This document shows positions 24,801-31,876 of a stretch of DNA of 64,000 bases, in pieces. The DNA is taken from the NCBI GenBank assembly GCA_052085365.1, contig JBQDFP010000012.1, positions 1-64,000 of the forward strand. Direction: 5' to 3'. Positions within the stretch are counted from its first letter, which is position 1. The number at the start of each line of letters is the position of its first letter. Source of the stretch: Canibacter sp052085365 (GTDB lineage: Bacteria; Actinomycetota; Actinomycetes; Actinomycetales; Microbacteriaceae). The notes beneath the pieces were generated by a model. That model searched no databases, was not told where the DNA came from, and worked only from the letters and a program-made list of their open reading frames with translations. Made by a program: the position numbers and the translations under genes.

Positions 24801-26061
24801 ACTGTTGCAGCACGATGTCCCTCACACGGTTCGTGCAATAGGCTTCGCCACCTACTGCACCAAAATGCTGCAGTCCTTGGCTCGGTAGTGTCACTGGCAT
24901 CGCGTCAAGCTCGCGCACGCTCTCATCAAGTAGCGCGCTGCTACCGTCCACTGAAGAAATCGGCTCAGTCTCACCGGGTGGCTTCGCTATCTCAACCGCC
25001 GAGAGCACCGACCCTGTTCCCAGTCGCACCTCGCACGCATCAACGTCGCCGTTCACTTGTGACCAGACGACTGCCGCATTATTGAGCAATGCACGCTCGA
25101 GCACATGTGACCCTGGTGCTCTCACCGTCCGTGCGCCTCGCTCCTGTTCTAGTGCCGACTCGAATTCTGCGCGAATGTGACGCATTTTGGCATGATATTC
25201 AGCTGCCTTCTGACGGTTGGTCTTGTTGCGACGTATCCGTTGGTCCAGCCATGCTGAAAATGCAAACACCGGGGAGAACGCAATGATCATGAGCGTGAAC
25301 GGTGATCGCGTGAACGCGAACAGCGTCACTCCAAGCACAATTGGCACAATGATGGCAATCCACGGCACCGGAAGTTTCGCTGCGGAATCTGGAGGCGACG
25401 GTATTTGAAATGTTTGCGCGGTGATGCGGGGAACGACGTATCGGTTTGAAGTGTGCTGAGGTCGTTTCCACCATTCCTGTAGGAAAGTTGTTCTCGAAGA
25501 GATGTCTCGGTCCACAACTCGTTCAAACACTGCCCGGTAGTCGCCGATAGTGAAGCTTCTGCGCTCAGTAAGGGCGAGTGTGGCCCCCGGTTCTGCCCAT
25601 TTCTGCAGGGTCACGTCTCGGCTATCAACCCGAAGCGTTCCATATTCTGGCGGCACAGAGTCACCCGGTAACACAATTCGGTTGACTCGATCACTCCCGA
25701 CCGTGTTTGTGCCCTCGGTGAGTGAGAACACGGCTGATGCACCGCTGACATGTGTGACAGTGAGGTGTCCAGTAATGGGTTTCAGCGCTGTCAAGTGTTG
25801 GGTCAGAGTTTCGAACTCAACCTGTATTTCACATCCGGAGCGGAGACCGCTCGTTTTGACTGTATCGATGGGGTCCACGCGATATGGGGCGCCACGGTCA
25901 GGCGGTGTGGCAATAAGGGTCAGTAGCCCGTTCGGTTGAGGCGACGTGCCACGGCAATGGAGTGCATGTGCGAGCTCATGCACTTTCACCTGGTCCTCGA
26001 CATCAAGATCGACGACGTGAAGTCGACCTTGATCACGAATTCCGATGCGCAGTGAAACCAT
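21811..26061 (-). CDS. essC: EssC/EccC-like type VII secretion ATPase (FtsK/SpoIIIE family)
   Basis: A 1416-residue motor. In order: an N-terminal ubiquitin-like region (1-90), a degenerate FHA-like region (95-185), two membrane helices (about 232-250 and 255-272), then three FtsK-type ATPase domains. Walker A motifs: GMTGSGKS (656-663), GGGGSGKT (993-1000), and a degenerate GPFGSGRT (1234-1241) with Arg for the Lys. The first Walker B is LIIVIDEYATL (757-767). FHA-like region before two helices follows the EssC rather than the mycobacterial EccC plan. The frame stays open into the preceding gene, but ATG at 26061 starts the conserved domain and lies 10 bases after that gene's stop. Confidence 0.88.
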   Translation of the reverse strand: MVSLRIGIRDQGRLHVVDLDVEDQVKVHELAHALHCRGTSPQPNGLLTLIATPPDRGAPYRVDPIDTVKTSGLRSGCEIQVEFETLTQHLTALKPITGHLTVTHVSGASAVFSLTEGTNTVGSDRVNRIVLPGDSVPPEYGTLRVDSRDVTLQKWAEPGATLALTERRSFTIGDYRAVFERVVDRDISSRTTFLQEWWKRPQHTSNRYVVPRITAQTFQIPSPPDSAAKLPVPWIAIIVPIVLGVTLFAFTRSPFTLMIIAFSPVFAFSAWLDQRIRRNKTNRQKAAEYHAKMRHIRAEFESALEQERGARTVRAPGSHVLERALLNNAAVVWSQVNGDVDACEVRLGTGSVLSAVEIAKPPGETEPISSVDGSSALLDESVRELDAMPVTLPSQGLQHFGAVGGEAYCTNRVRDIVLQQCVLYSPQQLEILLFSDSSLVHDAWRWTHWLPHVTPKRGVTLGTKFRQLRTEIDRRRFLKSNSKRLLVVCDLASHERLEQLKQLADGPDTPNVEFLWTVREARDLPRPCHTWITHRPFANDPSSPAVKSVLYCADQPPQKIDSHDEITDVQFSRIARELAGLNPVTPGSQFTSVPDSVTFEALQGVDLVRRSAEVQKRWQRSERTPSISLSVPIGVDENDTVLLDLAAHGPHALVCGMTGSGKSEFLQNWVLALAAEYSPTRATFVLIDFKGGATFQELSSLPHTSGLLTDLAPHLVDRVLKALQAELKSRERLFHQHQVHDLASMRKAATEKAPPQLIIVIDEYATLIEDNPDFIDGIVDIAQRGRSLGVHLILSTQHPGRAVTAAVRANTNLRIALRTASAAESQQIIESAVASSFPQSIPGRAAIRVGAEPPAIVQTGYVGGHTEKTSIKIQPLDEHHLSAAWSTRAVHMGENKATRNEVTKLTKLFQTVAKHQQLPEVVQPWKDPLPTTLPLTGLLPATTNRTHPRPDSPNGRRLDHDCIPWGKIDLPEQQKQPVFSVNFAHTRHCLLVGGGGSGKTEALVTLGTSAAAHTGFRLACICARAHPAFTFWDTRSNTYGVAQIRQTVLVTRLLRSIERYVTNVEHRSRQKILLLIDDAEELFEVHDSHPEFRWEQSLLRILKDGPEAGVHVSMSARRVFGLNSSVRSALDLHIVMTLMSHGEYAQLGLRAPAAPQRLPGRAVVVPREAYVQIAQTSLRDMAQSLGQIQQPPAMDSQASLTTRNSKFDTGVVAANLETGNELLLPVQGVCVVSGPFGSGRTAVADALIHAASARDHSENLVNHCVSFDVDSTSSDSLQEKSEEFMRTLNEMVQRETVHRRDTQTRLIVRISASFTSESELLAQQLSSRFQKLQRTPHLLIIEHDPSNTDGSWELQRKLESALVKVLLWHNASDPRSLATHLRKPSFPLETKIGQGLVEIEREIYPAQFMIESSQKT

Positions 26062-26071
26062 TTTCGGTAAC

Positions 26072-26362
26072 TTAGCCGAGCCGTGATGCGATCGACTGAT
26101 CGAGTTCTTGCATCGCTCTTGAAGTTTCACGTAGGAATGCTTCGATCTCAGTGAGCTGTTCGATTACTGCAGTGGTACTCGAGGTGTAACGGAGGTACGA
26201 ATCGTGAAATCGAGTTGACGCTTGGTCAGTGACGAACCCGGACGACACGAGGTTTTCAATTTGCGATTGCAGGGCATGCAGTCGAGCGGTGATGTCGGCA
26301 CGCCCCGCCCCGAGCGTCCCTGCTGCTTGTTCAAGCTCAGCAAATGAAACTCGAATGTTCAT
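26072..26362 (-). CDS. WXG100-like secreted protein without the canonical WXG motif
   Basis: A 96-residue helical-hairpin protein: helix 1 about 5-43, turn SSGFVTDQAS, helix 2 about 50-93. The turn occupies the position of W-x-G but reads F-V-T, and I see no C-terminal YxxxD/E export signal. Size, hairpin plan and location directly upstream of the EssC-like gene make it the probable type VII substrate of this locus. ATG start with GAAAGGAT 7 bases upstream. First gene of the cluster, so its promoter should lie in 26363-26509. Confidence 0.75.
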   Translation of the reverse strand: MNIRVSFAELEQAAGTLGAGRADITARLHALQSQIENLVSSGFVTDQASTRFHDSYLRYTSSTTAVIEQLTEIEAFLRETSRAMQELDQSIASRLG

Positions 26363-26509
26363 AACTAGAATCCTTTCTGCGCTCCCGGGATTTGGGAGAG
26401 CTTCAGGCTTCTAGTCAGGCACCGGTTTCGAGAGATATCGACATGTTTCACTCACATGTGCATAGGCCAACAGGTAGCAAGGTTACGGTCATGCTGAGGA
26501 AAACAGAAC

Positions 26510-26548
26510 CAGGGCCTGATGCTGCGAGTATCGCGGTATCAGGCCCTG
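26510..26548 (-). terminator. Terminator after proS
   Basis: Perfect 11-base arms (26510-26520 and 26538-26548) with an inner stem around GTA that makes an almost continuous hairpin. On the minus strand it is followed by the T-rich GTTCTGTTTTCC. It isolates proS from the type VII-like cluster, which must have its own promoter. Confidence 0.75.
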
Positions 26549-26569
26549 ATGATTGTGTTGTTTATTCTG

Positions 26570-28348
26570 CTAGCTTCCAAGTTTGGTGTTGAGCCAGTGC
26601 AGCACACTCGATATTTCTACTTTTTCTCGCTCGCCTGAAGCACGATCCCACACTTCTGCGATTCCATCGGAAGCATCACGACCAACTACAACAACGTAGG
26701 GCATGCCCAAAAGTTCAGCGTCACCAAATTTTACTCCGGGCGACACTTTGGGTCGGTCATCGAACAGCACTTCAAGTCCGGCGCCGTCGAGTTGAGCGGC
26801 GAGCGCTTCTGCTCGTTCCCAAATAACTGGGTCTTTACCCGTTGCAACAAGCTGGACTTCGAAGGGTGCGATTGCCGCTGGCCAGACCAGACCCCGATCA
26901 TCGTTGTGCAGTTCGGCAAGCGCTGCCAGTATTCGCGTCACGCCGATGCCGTAGGAGCCCATAGTTGCCGTGACGAGCTTTCCGTTCTCATCAAGCACTT
27001 TGAGACCGAGCGCTTCAGCGTACTTGCGTCCGAGCTGGAACACATGTCCAATCTCCATACCGCGTGCAGTCTCAATTGGTCCTGAACCGTCTGGCGCCGG
27101 GTCACCGTCTCGCACGTTAGCTACGTCGATGTATCCGTCTGGTGTGAAGTCTCGACCTGCGACGAGGTTATATACGTGCCTTTCTGCCTCGTTTGCGCCC
27201 GTGACCCAAACAGTGCCGGTCACGATTCGAGGGTCAACGAGATAGCGCACACCTGAAGCACCGTTCTCACCCAGCACTGCGCCATTTCCGTCGCCCGGCC
27301 CAATATATCCGGGCACGAGTCGCGGGAATTTTTTGAGATCTTCTGGGCTTGCTGGTTCAACTTCACAGTTCGGGAACGCAACTTCAAGACGTTTCTCATC
27401 GACTGCACGATCGCCTGGGACGCCGATCGTAACAATTTCACGTTCTCCCTGTGTGTTGGTGACGGCAACAATCACGTTTTTTAACGTGTCTGCGGCGTTC
27501 CACTCACGGCCATCGGGGTGAGCGACATGTGCGTTCATAAACGTCACGATCGCATCAATGGTGCCTGCGTCGGGGGTGTCAATCGTCTCGACAGCGGCGT
27601 GCCGGTTCGGATCTGTAGCTTCGCTTTCAGGCACACGATACGCCTCAACGTTTGCGGCATAACCACCGGAGGATCGCACAAATGTGTCTTCACCGACGGC
27701 GATGGGCAGCAAGAACTCTTCGCTCTTTGACCCACCCATTGCGCCTGCATCGGCAGCAACGATCACGTATTCGAGCCCGAGACGGGTGAAAATACGTTCA
27801 TAGGCGTTACGCTGACGCGCGTAGCTATCGTCAAGCTGCTCATCGGACACACCGAATGAATACGCGTCTTTCATTGTGAATTCGCGTCCGCGCAGCAGCC
27901 CAGCACGGGGACGTGCTTCGTCACGGTATTTGTCTTGAATCTGATAAATCTCTAACGGCAGGTCTTTGTATGACGAAACGATGTCTTTGACCAGCAGCGT
28001 AAACACTTCTTCGTGAGTGGGCGCGAGCAGGTAATCAGCCTTGTGCCGGTCCTGCAGCCTGAAGAGCGCGTCTCCGTATTCTTCCCAGCGGCCAGAAGCT
28101 TCGTAGGGTTCGCGCGGCAACAATGCGGGGAAATGCACTTCATGGGCGCCTGCGCGTTCCATTTCTTCGCGCACGATGGTTTCGACTTTGCTTTTGACTC
28201 GGAGCCCGAGTGGGAGCCAGGCAAAGATACCGGGGGCTTGACGGCGGATATAACCGGCGCGGACAAGCAGTCTGTGGCTGGTAACTTCCGCGTCAGAGGG
28301 GTCCTCGCGAAGTGTTTTTAGAAAATAGTGAGATAACCGATTAAGCAC
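26570..28348 (-). CDS. proS: Prolyl-tRNA synthetase, bacterial type
   Basis: A 592-residue class II aminoacyl-tRNA synthetase charging tRNA-Pro. Motif 2 region DEARPRAGLLRGREFTMKDAYSF (seen near 140), an editing/insertion domain between about 225 and 400, motif 3 MGSYGIGVTRILAA (near 450), and a C-terminal anticodon-binding domain (LVATGKDPVIWERAEALA onward). GTG start at 28348 is 7 bases after TACGAT with no clear Shine-Dalgarno sequence. proS close to nusA is common in actinobacteria; here 7 kb of type VII-like genes separate them. Confidence 0.95.
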   Translation of the reverse strand: MLNRLSHYFLKTLREDPSDAEVTSHRLLVRAGYIRRQAPGIFAWLPLGLRVKSKVETIVREEMERAGAHEVHFPALLPREPYEASGRWEEYGDALFRLQDRHKADYLLAPTHEEVFTLLVKDIVSSYKDLPLEIYQIQDKYRDEARPRAGLLRGREFTMKDAYSFGVSDEQLDDSYARQRNAYERIFTRLGLEYVIVAADAGAMGGSKSEEFLLPIAVGEDTFVRSSGGYAANVEAYRVPESEATDPNRHAAVETIDTPDAGTIDAIVTFMNAHVAHPDGREWNAADTLKNVIVAVTNTQGEREIVTIGVPGDRAVDEKRLEVAFPNCEVEPASPEDLKKFPRLVPGYIGPGDGNGAVLGENGASGVRYLVDPRIVTGTVWVTGANEAERHVYNLVAGRDFTPDGYIDVANVRDGDPAPDGSGPIETARGMEIGHVFQLGRKYAEALGLKVLDENGKLVTATMGSYGIGVTRILAALAELHNDDRGLVWPAAIAPFEVQLVATGKDPVIWERAEALAAQLDGAGLEVLFDDRPKVSPGVKFGDAELLGMPYVVVVGRDASDGIAEVWDRASGEREKVEISSVLHWLNTKLGS

Positions 28349-28355
28349 ATCACTT

Positions 28356-28361
28356 ATCGTA
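28356..28361 (-). promoter_or_regulatory. Probable -10 element of proS
   Basis: TACGAT with 7 bases before the proS GTG; leaderless-type spacing. Confidence 0.4.
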
Positions 28362-28396
28362 GTCTTTCGGCGTCGCCGCTGCAGAACACGCGAGTG

Positions 28397-29887
28397 TTAT
28401 TCGTGGGATGAGATCCACCTCAACGGCACATCTACAAGTACTTGTGTGCCACCAGATTCGCCCGTTTCCCAACGAATGCCGCCCCCGAGCTCACCTTCGA
28501 CGAGGGTTCGCACGATTTGAGTACCCAGACCGTCCCCGACGATCCCGTCCGGGAGCCCTGACCCATCATCAGAGATCGTGACGTTCAGCTCTTCTTGGTC
28601 ACGTGTCGCGGTAATCATCACCGTGCCTTCACGGCCTGCGAGCCCGTGTTCAACTGCGTTAGTCACTACTTCGGTGAGCGCGAGTGCGAGCGGTGTAGCG
28701 TATTCGGACGGTAATTCGCCAAACTTTCCGTCACGCTGCAGGTGCACCGTCGTGCCGTGCAGGCTCGCAACCTCTGCCGCGAGACCCAAAACGCGATCGA
28801 ACACTTCATCAAAGTCAACGATTTGCGACACACCGCTGGCAAGGGTGTCGTGTACAACTGCAATTGCGGCGACGCGACGCATGGCTTGACCCAGCACGTG
28901 TTTTGCCTCGTCACTTTGGGCCCTGCGAGCCTGTACTCGAAGCAGCGAAGCAACAGTCTGTAGATTGTTTTTCACACGATGGTGGATCTCACGAATGGTC
29001 GCATCTTTGGTGATGAGCTCCTGGGTCTGCTGCCGCAGGTCGGTAACATCGCGGGTCAAAATAATGCCGCCGATGCGCTGTCCTTCAATAATGACGGGGA
29101 TCGACCGAAGAGTGACAATGCGGCCGCGGGCTTCAATGTCGACACGTTTCGCGCTTTGCGCCTTGGCCACAATCGGGATCGACTCGTTGGTGTCGTATTG
29201 GCCCGCGGTGATACTGGCCACAACATCGGCAAAGTTTTCGCCCTCGAGTTCGTCACGGAACCCGAGACGCGCAAACGAGGTGAGCGTGTTCGGGCTTGCA
29301 AACCGTATTTCACCGTCTTCTTCGATTCGTACGAGCCCATCTGCAGCGCGCGGTGCACCCCGGGGCCGTTGACGGGTGCTTCCTGATGCCGGGAACTCAG
29401 CTTGCTGAATCATCGCGAAGAGGTCGTCTGCACTCTCGCGGTATGCGGCGCTGCTTTTTGCGACACTGTACGTATCGGTGGCGCTCGTGTGTAGCGTAGC
29501 CACGGCAAAAGGGCCAACCTTTTCACCTGTGTTTGGGTCTCGTCGACTCACGGAGTACGCAGTCATCTGCATCGGCGCTTCTTCGTGCCAGGTGAGCGAC
29601 GGAGACACCGCGGGACGTCCGGTTCGCATCGCCTCGTCGACGAGCGGGCGCCAGTCGTCACGCAGGAAGTCGCCAATCACGTCTCGATAGAACATGGTGA
29701 TCAAACCGGCAGGACGACTGTGCGCAACGGCAAGATAGTTACCGTCACCGGTAGGCACCCACAGCACGACATCGCCGAGGGCGAGGTCTGCAAGCAGAGG
29801 CCAATCGACAGTGAGTAGCTCAAGCCAGTCGAGCTCAACTTCGCTCAACTGTGTGTATCGGTTACTAATATTGCGCAGAGTGGACAC
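28397..29887 (-). CDS. pdtaS: Sensor histidine kinase PdtaS
   Basis: A 496-residue soluble histidine kinase. N-terminal GAF-like kinase sensor domain (about 5-150), PAS domain (about 180-290), then a HisKA_2 dimerisation helix IHHRVKNNLQ (301-310, phosphoacceptor His302 or His303) and a HATPase domain with N-box TEVVTNAVEHG and G-box ISDDGSGLPDG. This arrangement is that of mycobacterial PdtaS, which signals to the ANTAR-domain RNA-binding regulator PdtaR; no pdtaR lies in the window. GTG start lies 6 bases after TAGACT. It is divergent from an Rv3235-family gene, matching mycobacterial gene neighbourhood. Confidence 0.9.
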   Translation of the reverse strand: MSTLRNISNRYTQLSEVELDWLELLTVDWPLLADLALGDVVLWVPTGDGNYLAVAHSRPAGLITMFYRDVIGDFLRDDWRPLVDEAMRTGRPAVSPSLTWHEEAPMQMTAYSVSRRDPNTGEKVGPFAVATLHTSATDTYSVAKSSAAYRESADDLFAMIQQAEFPASGSTRQRPRGAPRAADGLVRIEEDGEIRFASPNTLTSFARLGFRDELEGENFADVVASITAGQYDTNESIPIVAKAQSAKRVDIEARGRIVTLRSIPVIIEGQRIGGIILTRDVTDLRQQTQELITKDATIREIHHRVKNNLQTVASLLRVQARRAQSDEAKHVLGQAMRRVAAIAVVHDTLASGVSQIVDFDEVFDRVLGLAAEVASLHGTTVHLQRDGKFGELPSEYATPLALALTEVVTNAVEHGLAGREGTVMITATRDQEELNVTISDDGSGLPDGIVGDGLGTQIVRTLVEGELGGGIRWETGESGGTQVLVDVPLRWISSHE

Positions 29888-29893
29888 AAGAGT

Positions 29894-29899
29894 AGTCTA
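29894..29899 (-). promoter_or_regulatory. Probable -10 element of pdtaS
   Basis: TAGACT with 6 bases (ACTCTT) before the pdtaS GTG; leaderless-type spacing. Confidence 0.45.
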
Positions 29900-30081
29900 G
29901 GGTCTTTTGCTGCTCGAGTACCTCAAGTGGTGAATCATACGTGCCAGGATCACGTCTGAACCATTGCCTGCGGCGAGGGCATAAACACCAGGGTGTAAAT
30001 ACATGTTGCGCGAAAGATCCACACCTCTTACTCTCAACAAGTAAACCCCTACATTGAATTCGAATACACCGCAGTGCCGCG

Positions 30082-30564
30082 GTGTCACCTTTCCCCACTC
30101 TCTCCCACCCTCATCTGGAGCACACTTTGGATACTGCTCGCGCTGCGCGCGCTCACCATCATGCGTTCGGCGGGTCTCCCGCTCATCAATTTGCAGCGAA
30201 CCCTGCGCCCTATATATACACACCTGAGTTGCCGACACAGAAATTTGTTCAGGCGCTCGCCCGTCACGCAACTGAAGTTCTTGACGGCGTACGGAATTTA
30301 CGCCAGCTCGAATCCTGGATTACTCCGGCTGTCGCACTTTCTCTGCGAGCACGAACTCAACAGCGCAGCGAGCGAGACCACATGTACGGACACGACTCCA
30401 CCCGGCCACTGTATTTTCCGGGAACGGTGCGCACCCAAATTATCGACGATGAATCGGTTGAGGCAGTGGTTACGATTCGTAAGGGCGAGCGTGTGTTTGC
30501 GGTCGCGATGCGTCTTGAATGGTTTCGTAATCGGTGGCGTGCCGCACATCTCACCGTGCTGTAA
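30082..30564 (+). CDS. Rv3235-family protein (DUF6459-like)
   Basis: A 160-residue soluble protein. The family-like core runs from ARHATEVLDGVRNLRQLESWITP (described as positions about 60-82) to the C-terminal RLEWFRNRWRAAHLTVL, which has the conserved W-R-x-x-x-L ending. Its function is unknown; in mycobacteria and many Micrococcales it lies near secA and pdtaS. The N-terminal 45 residues are His/Ala/Pro-rich and poorly conserved, so the GTG start at 30082 is uncertain. secA is not in this window. Confidence 0.65.
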   Translation: MSPFPTLSHPHLEHTLDTARAARAHHHAFGGSPAHQFAANPAPYIYTPELPTQKFVQALARHATEVLDGVRNLRQLESWITPAVALSLRARTQQRSERDHMYGHDSTRPLYFPGTVRTQIIDDESVEAVVTIRKGERVFAVAMRLEWFRNRWRAAHLTVL

Positions 30565-30584
30565 GTCGGCGCCGTAGCAGGCGT

Positions 30585-31202
30585 CTAATCTTCGAGAATG
30601 AACGGCGCAGGTTCTTTGCTTTCTACCCCCGCGACAGCAACGTCGAGTTTGTAAGCAATATCTCCGGTCTCAGCAAGATTGCGTTCCGCATGTCCACACG
30701 TGTCAGGATCGCTATAGGTCCGGTCCCATGACAGTGCCTCAGTTGCAAGCGGTTTCTTAGGTTCGAGAATGACTTCGCGTTTGTCGCCTTTTTCTTGACA
30801 GTCGGTTGAGTCCCATACGGTTTCATCATCGTTCGACACGGTGAACGTCATCTCTTCGGTGCCCAAATCTGCGACGCATTCGGACTGTCCAGTGTTTTCA
30901 ATACTGAGGGAAAGTTTGGGTTCTTCCCCGTTCGGGTAGCTCAGCGCATCAGTATGTGCTTTGACGCTGAGATCTTCTGGCTTACAGAGTTCAGAGCCGC
31001 CTGAACCAAGCTCGGTATCACCATTTGCGACGTCTTCGGGAAGCTCAACATGTTTGGTTTCGCCTGGCCCGCTACCAGCAACTTTGGACGCTATGAAGAG
31101 CCCGGCGCCGATAACTACGATCAGCGCAATAATCGCGGCGATAATACGGCGACGTCGAATGACGGCGCCGCTCACGGGTCGGCGATTGTTCCTTGCTGCC
31201 AT
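30585..31202 (-). CDS. Membrane-anchored extracytoplasmic protein, Ig-like fold suspected
   Basis: A 205-residue protein with a very basic cytosolic N-terminus (AARNNRRPVSGAVIRRRR), one membrane helix (about 20-42), then an acidic external domain. The external part has four cysteines (CKPED, ECVAD, DCQEK, TCGHA) that could form two disulfides, and alternating beta-strand-like segments such as KLSLSIENTGQ and MTFTVSNDDETVWDS, suggesting an immunoglobulin-like sandwich. Family not identified. ATG start is 6 bases after TAGGGT. Confidence 0.68.
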   Translation of the reverse strand: MAARNNRRPVSGAVIRRRRIIAAIIALIVVIGAGLFIASKVAGSGPGETKHVELPEDVANGDTELGSGGSELCKPEDLSVKAHTDALSYPNGEEPKLSLSIENTGQSECVADLGTEEMTFTVSNDDETVWDSTDCQEKGDKREVILEPKKPLATEALSWDRTYSDPDTCGHAERNLAETGDIAYKLDVAVAGVESKEPAPFILED

Positions 31203-31208
31203 ACGTTT

Positions 31209-31214
31209 ACCCTA
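31209..31214 (-). promoter_or_regulatory. Probable -10 element of the membrane-anchored protein gene
   Basis: TAGGGT with 6 bases (AAACGT) before the ATG; no Shine-Dalgarno sequence. Confidence 0.4.
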
Positions 31215-31257
31215 GTTGCGCGCACCTGAGGGCCGTCTGAGGCACGCGAAACGATGG

Positions 31258-31779
31258 TTAGCGAAGTTGTTTGAGCATGCGAGTATTTCCCAGAGTGTTC
31301 GGTTTCACGCGTGCAAGATCCAAGAACTCAGCAATGCCTTCATCTGTTGACCGCAGCAATTCCGCATACACATCTGCGGCGACAATCGTGTCGTCTTCTG
31401 ACATTTCTTCAAAACCGTGACGGATAAAAAAGTTTACTTCGAAGGTCAGACAGAACAATTGAGTCAAACCAAATTGTTGTGCACGCTCTTCAAGAGCTTC
31501 AAGGAGGAGATGCCCGACACCGGTTCCGCGAGCCTCATCTGAGACGCCGAGTGTGCGTATTTCACCAAGATGTTCCCAGAGCACGTGAAGCGCACCGTAT
31601 CCGATAATTGAGCCCCGCTCATCTTCCGCAACGAGAAACTCAGGCACAGATTCGAACAACACCACTTTATCTTTACCGAGCAGGATTCGTTTCGCGACGA
31701 GTGGATCCATAAGTTCAGAAATACGCCACACGTCTTTAGTACGCGCTTGCCGAATAGTGATGTTCTTCGCCTGGGTCAT
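31258..31779 (-). CDS. argA: Amino-acid N-acetyltransferase, short actinobacterial ArgA type
   Basis: A 173-residue GNAT protein resembling Rv2747, which acetylates glutamate or glutamine to start arginine synthesis. GNAT motifs: IRQARTKDVWRI at the N-terminus, EIRTLGVSDEARGTGVGHLLL as the acetyl-CoA pyrophosphate loop (R/Q-x-x-G-x-G/A around residue 103), then FFIRHGFEEMS. Unlike E. coli ArgA it has no kinase-like domain. Located directly downstream of clpC but after a terminator; ATG start sits 6 bases after TAACCT, so it is probably expressed alone as a leaderless mRNA. Confidence 0.87.
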   Translation of the reverse strand: MTQAKNITIRQARTKDVWRISELMDPLVAKRILLGKDKVVLFESVPEFLVAEDERGSIIGYGALHVLWEHLGEIRTLGVSDEARGTGVGHLLLEALEERAQQFGLTQLFCLTFEVNFFIRHGFEEMSEDDTIVAADVYAELLRSTDEGIAEFLDLARVKPNTLGNTRMLKQLR

Positions 31780-31785
31780 TCATTC

Positions 31786-31791
31786 AGGTTA
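31786..31791 (-). promoter_or_regulatory. Probable -10 element of argA
   Basis: TAACCT with 6 bases (GAATGA) before the argA ATG; lies just after the clpC terminator. Confidence 0.45.
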
Positions 31792-31816
31792 CACCGGACG
31801 TACGCCCAAAGAATAA

Positions 31817-31854
31817 GTGAAGGCCAGGTTCCGACGTGGGAACCTGGCCTTCAC
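31817..31854 (-). terminator. Terminator after clpC
   Basis: A perfect 16-base inverted repeat (31817-31832 and 31839-31854) with a 6-base loop. On the minus strand it is followed by TTATTCTTT. It ends the clpC transcript before argA. Confidence 0.8.
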
Positions 31855-31876
31855 TAGTTGCCTGTGCGGCGGTTGT

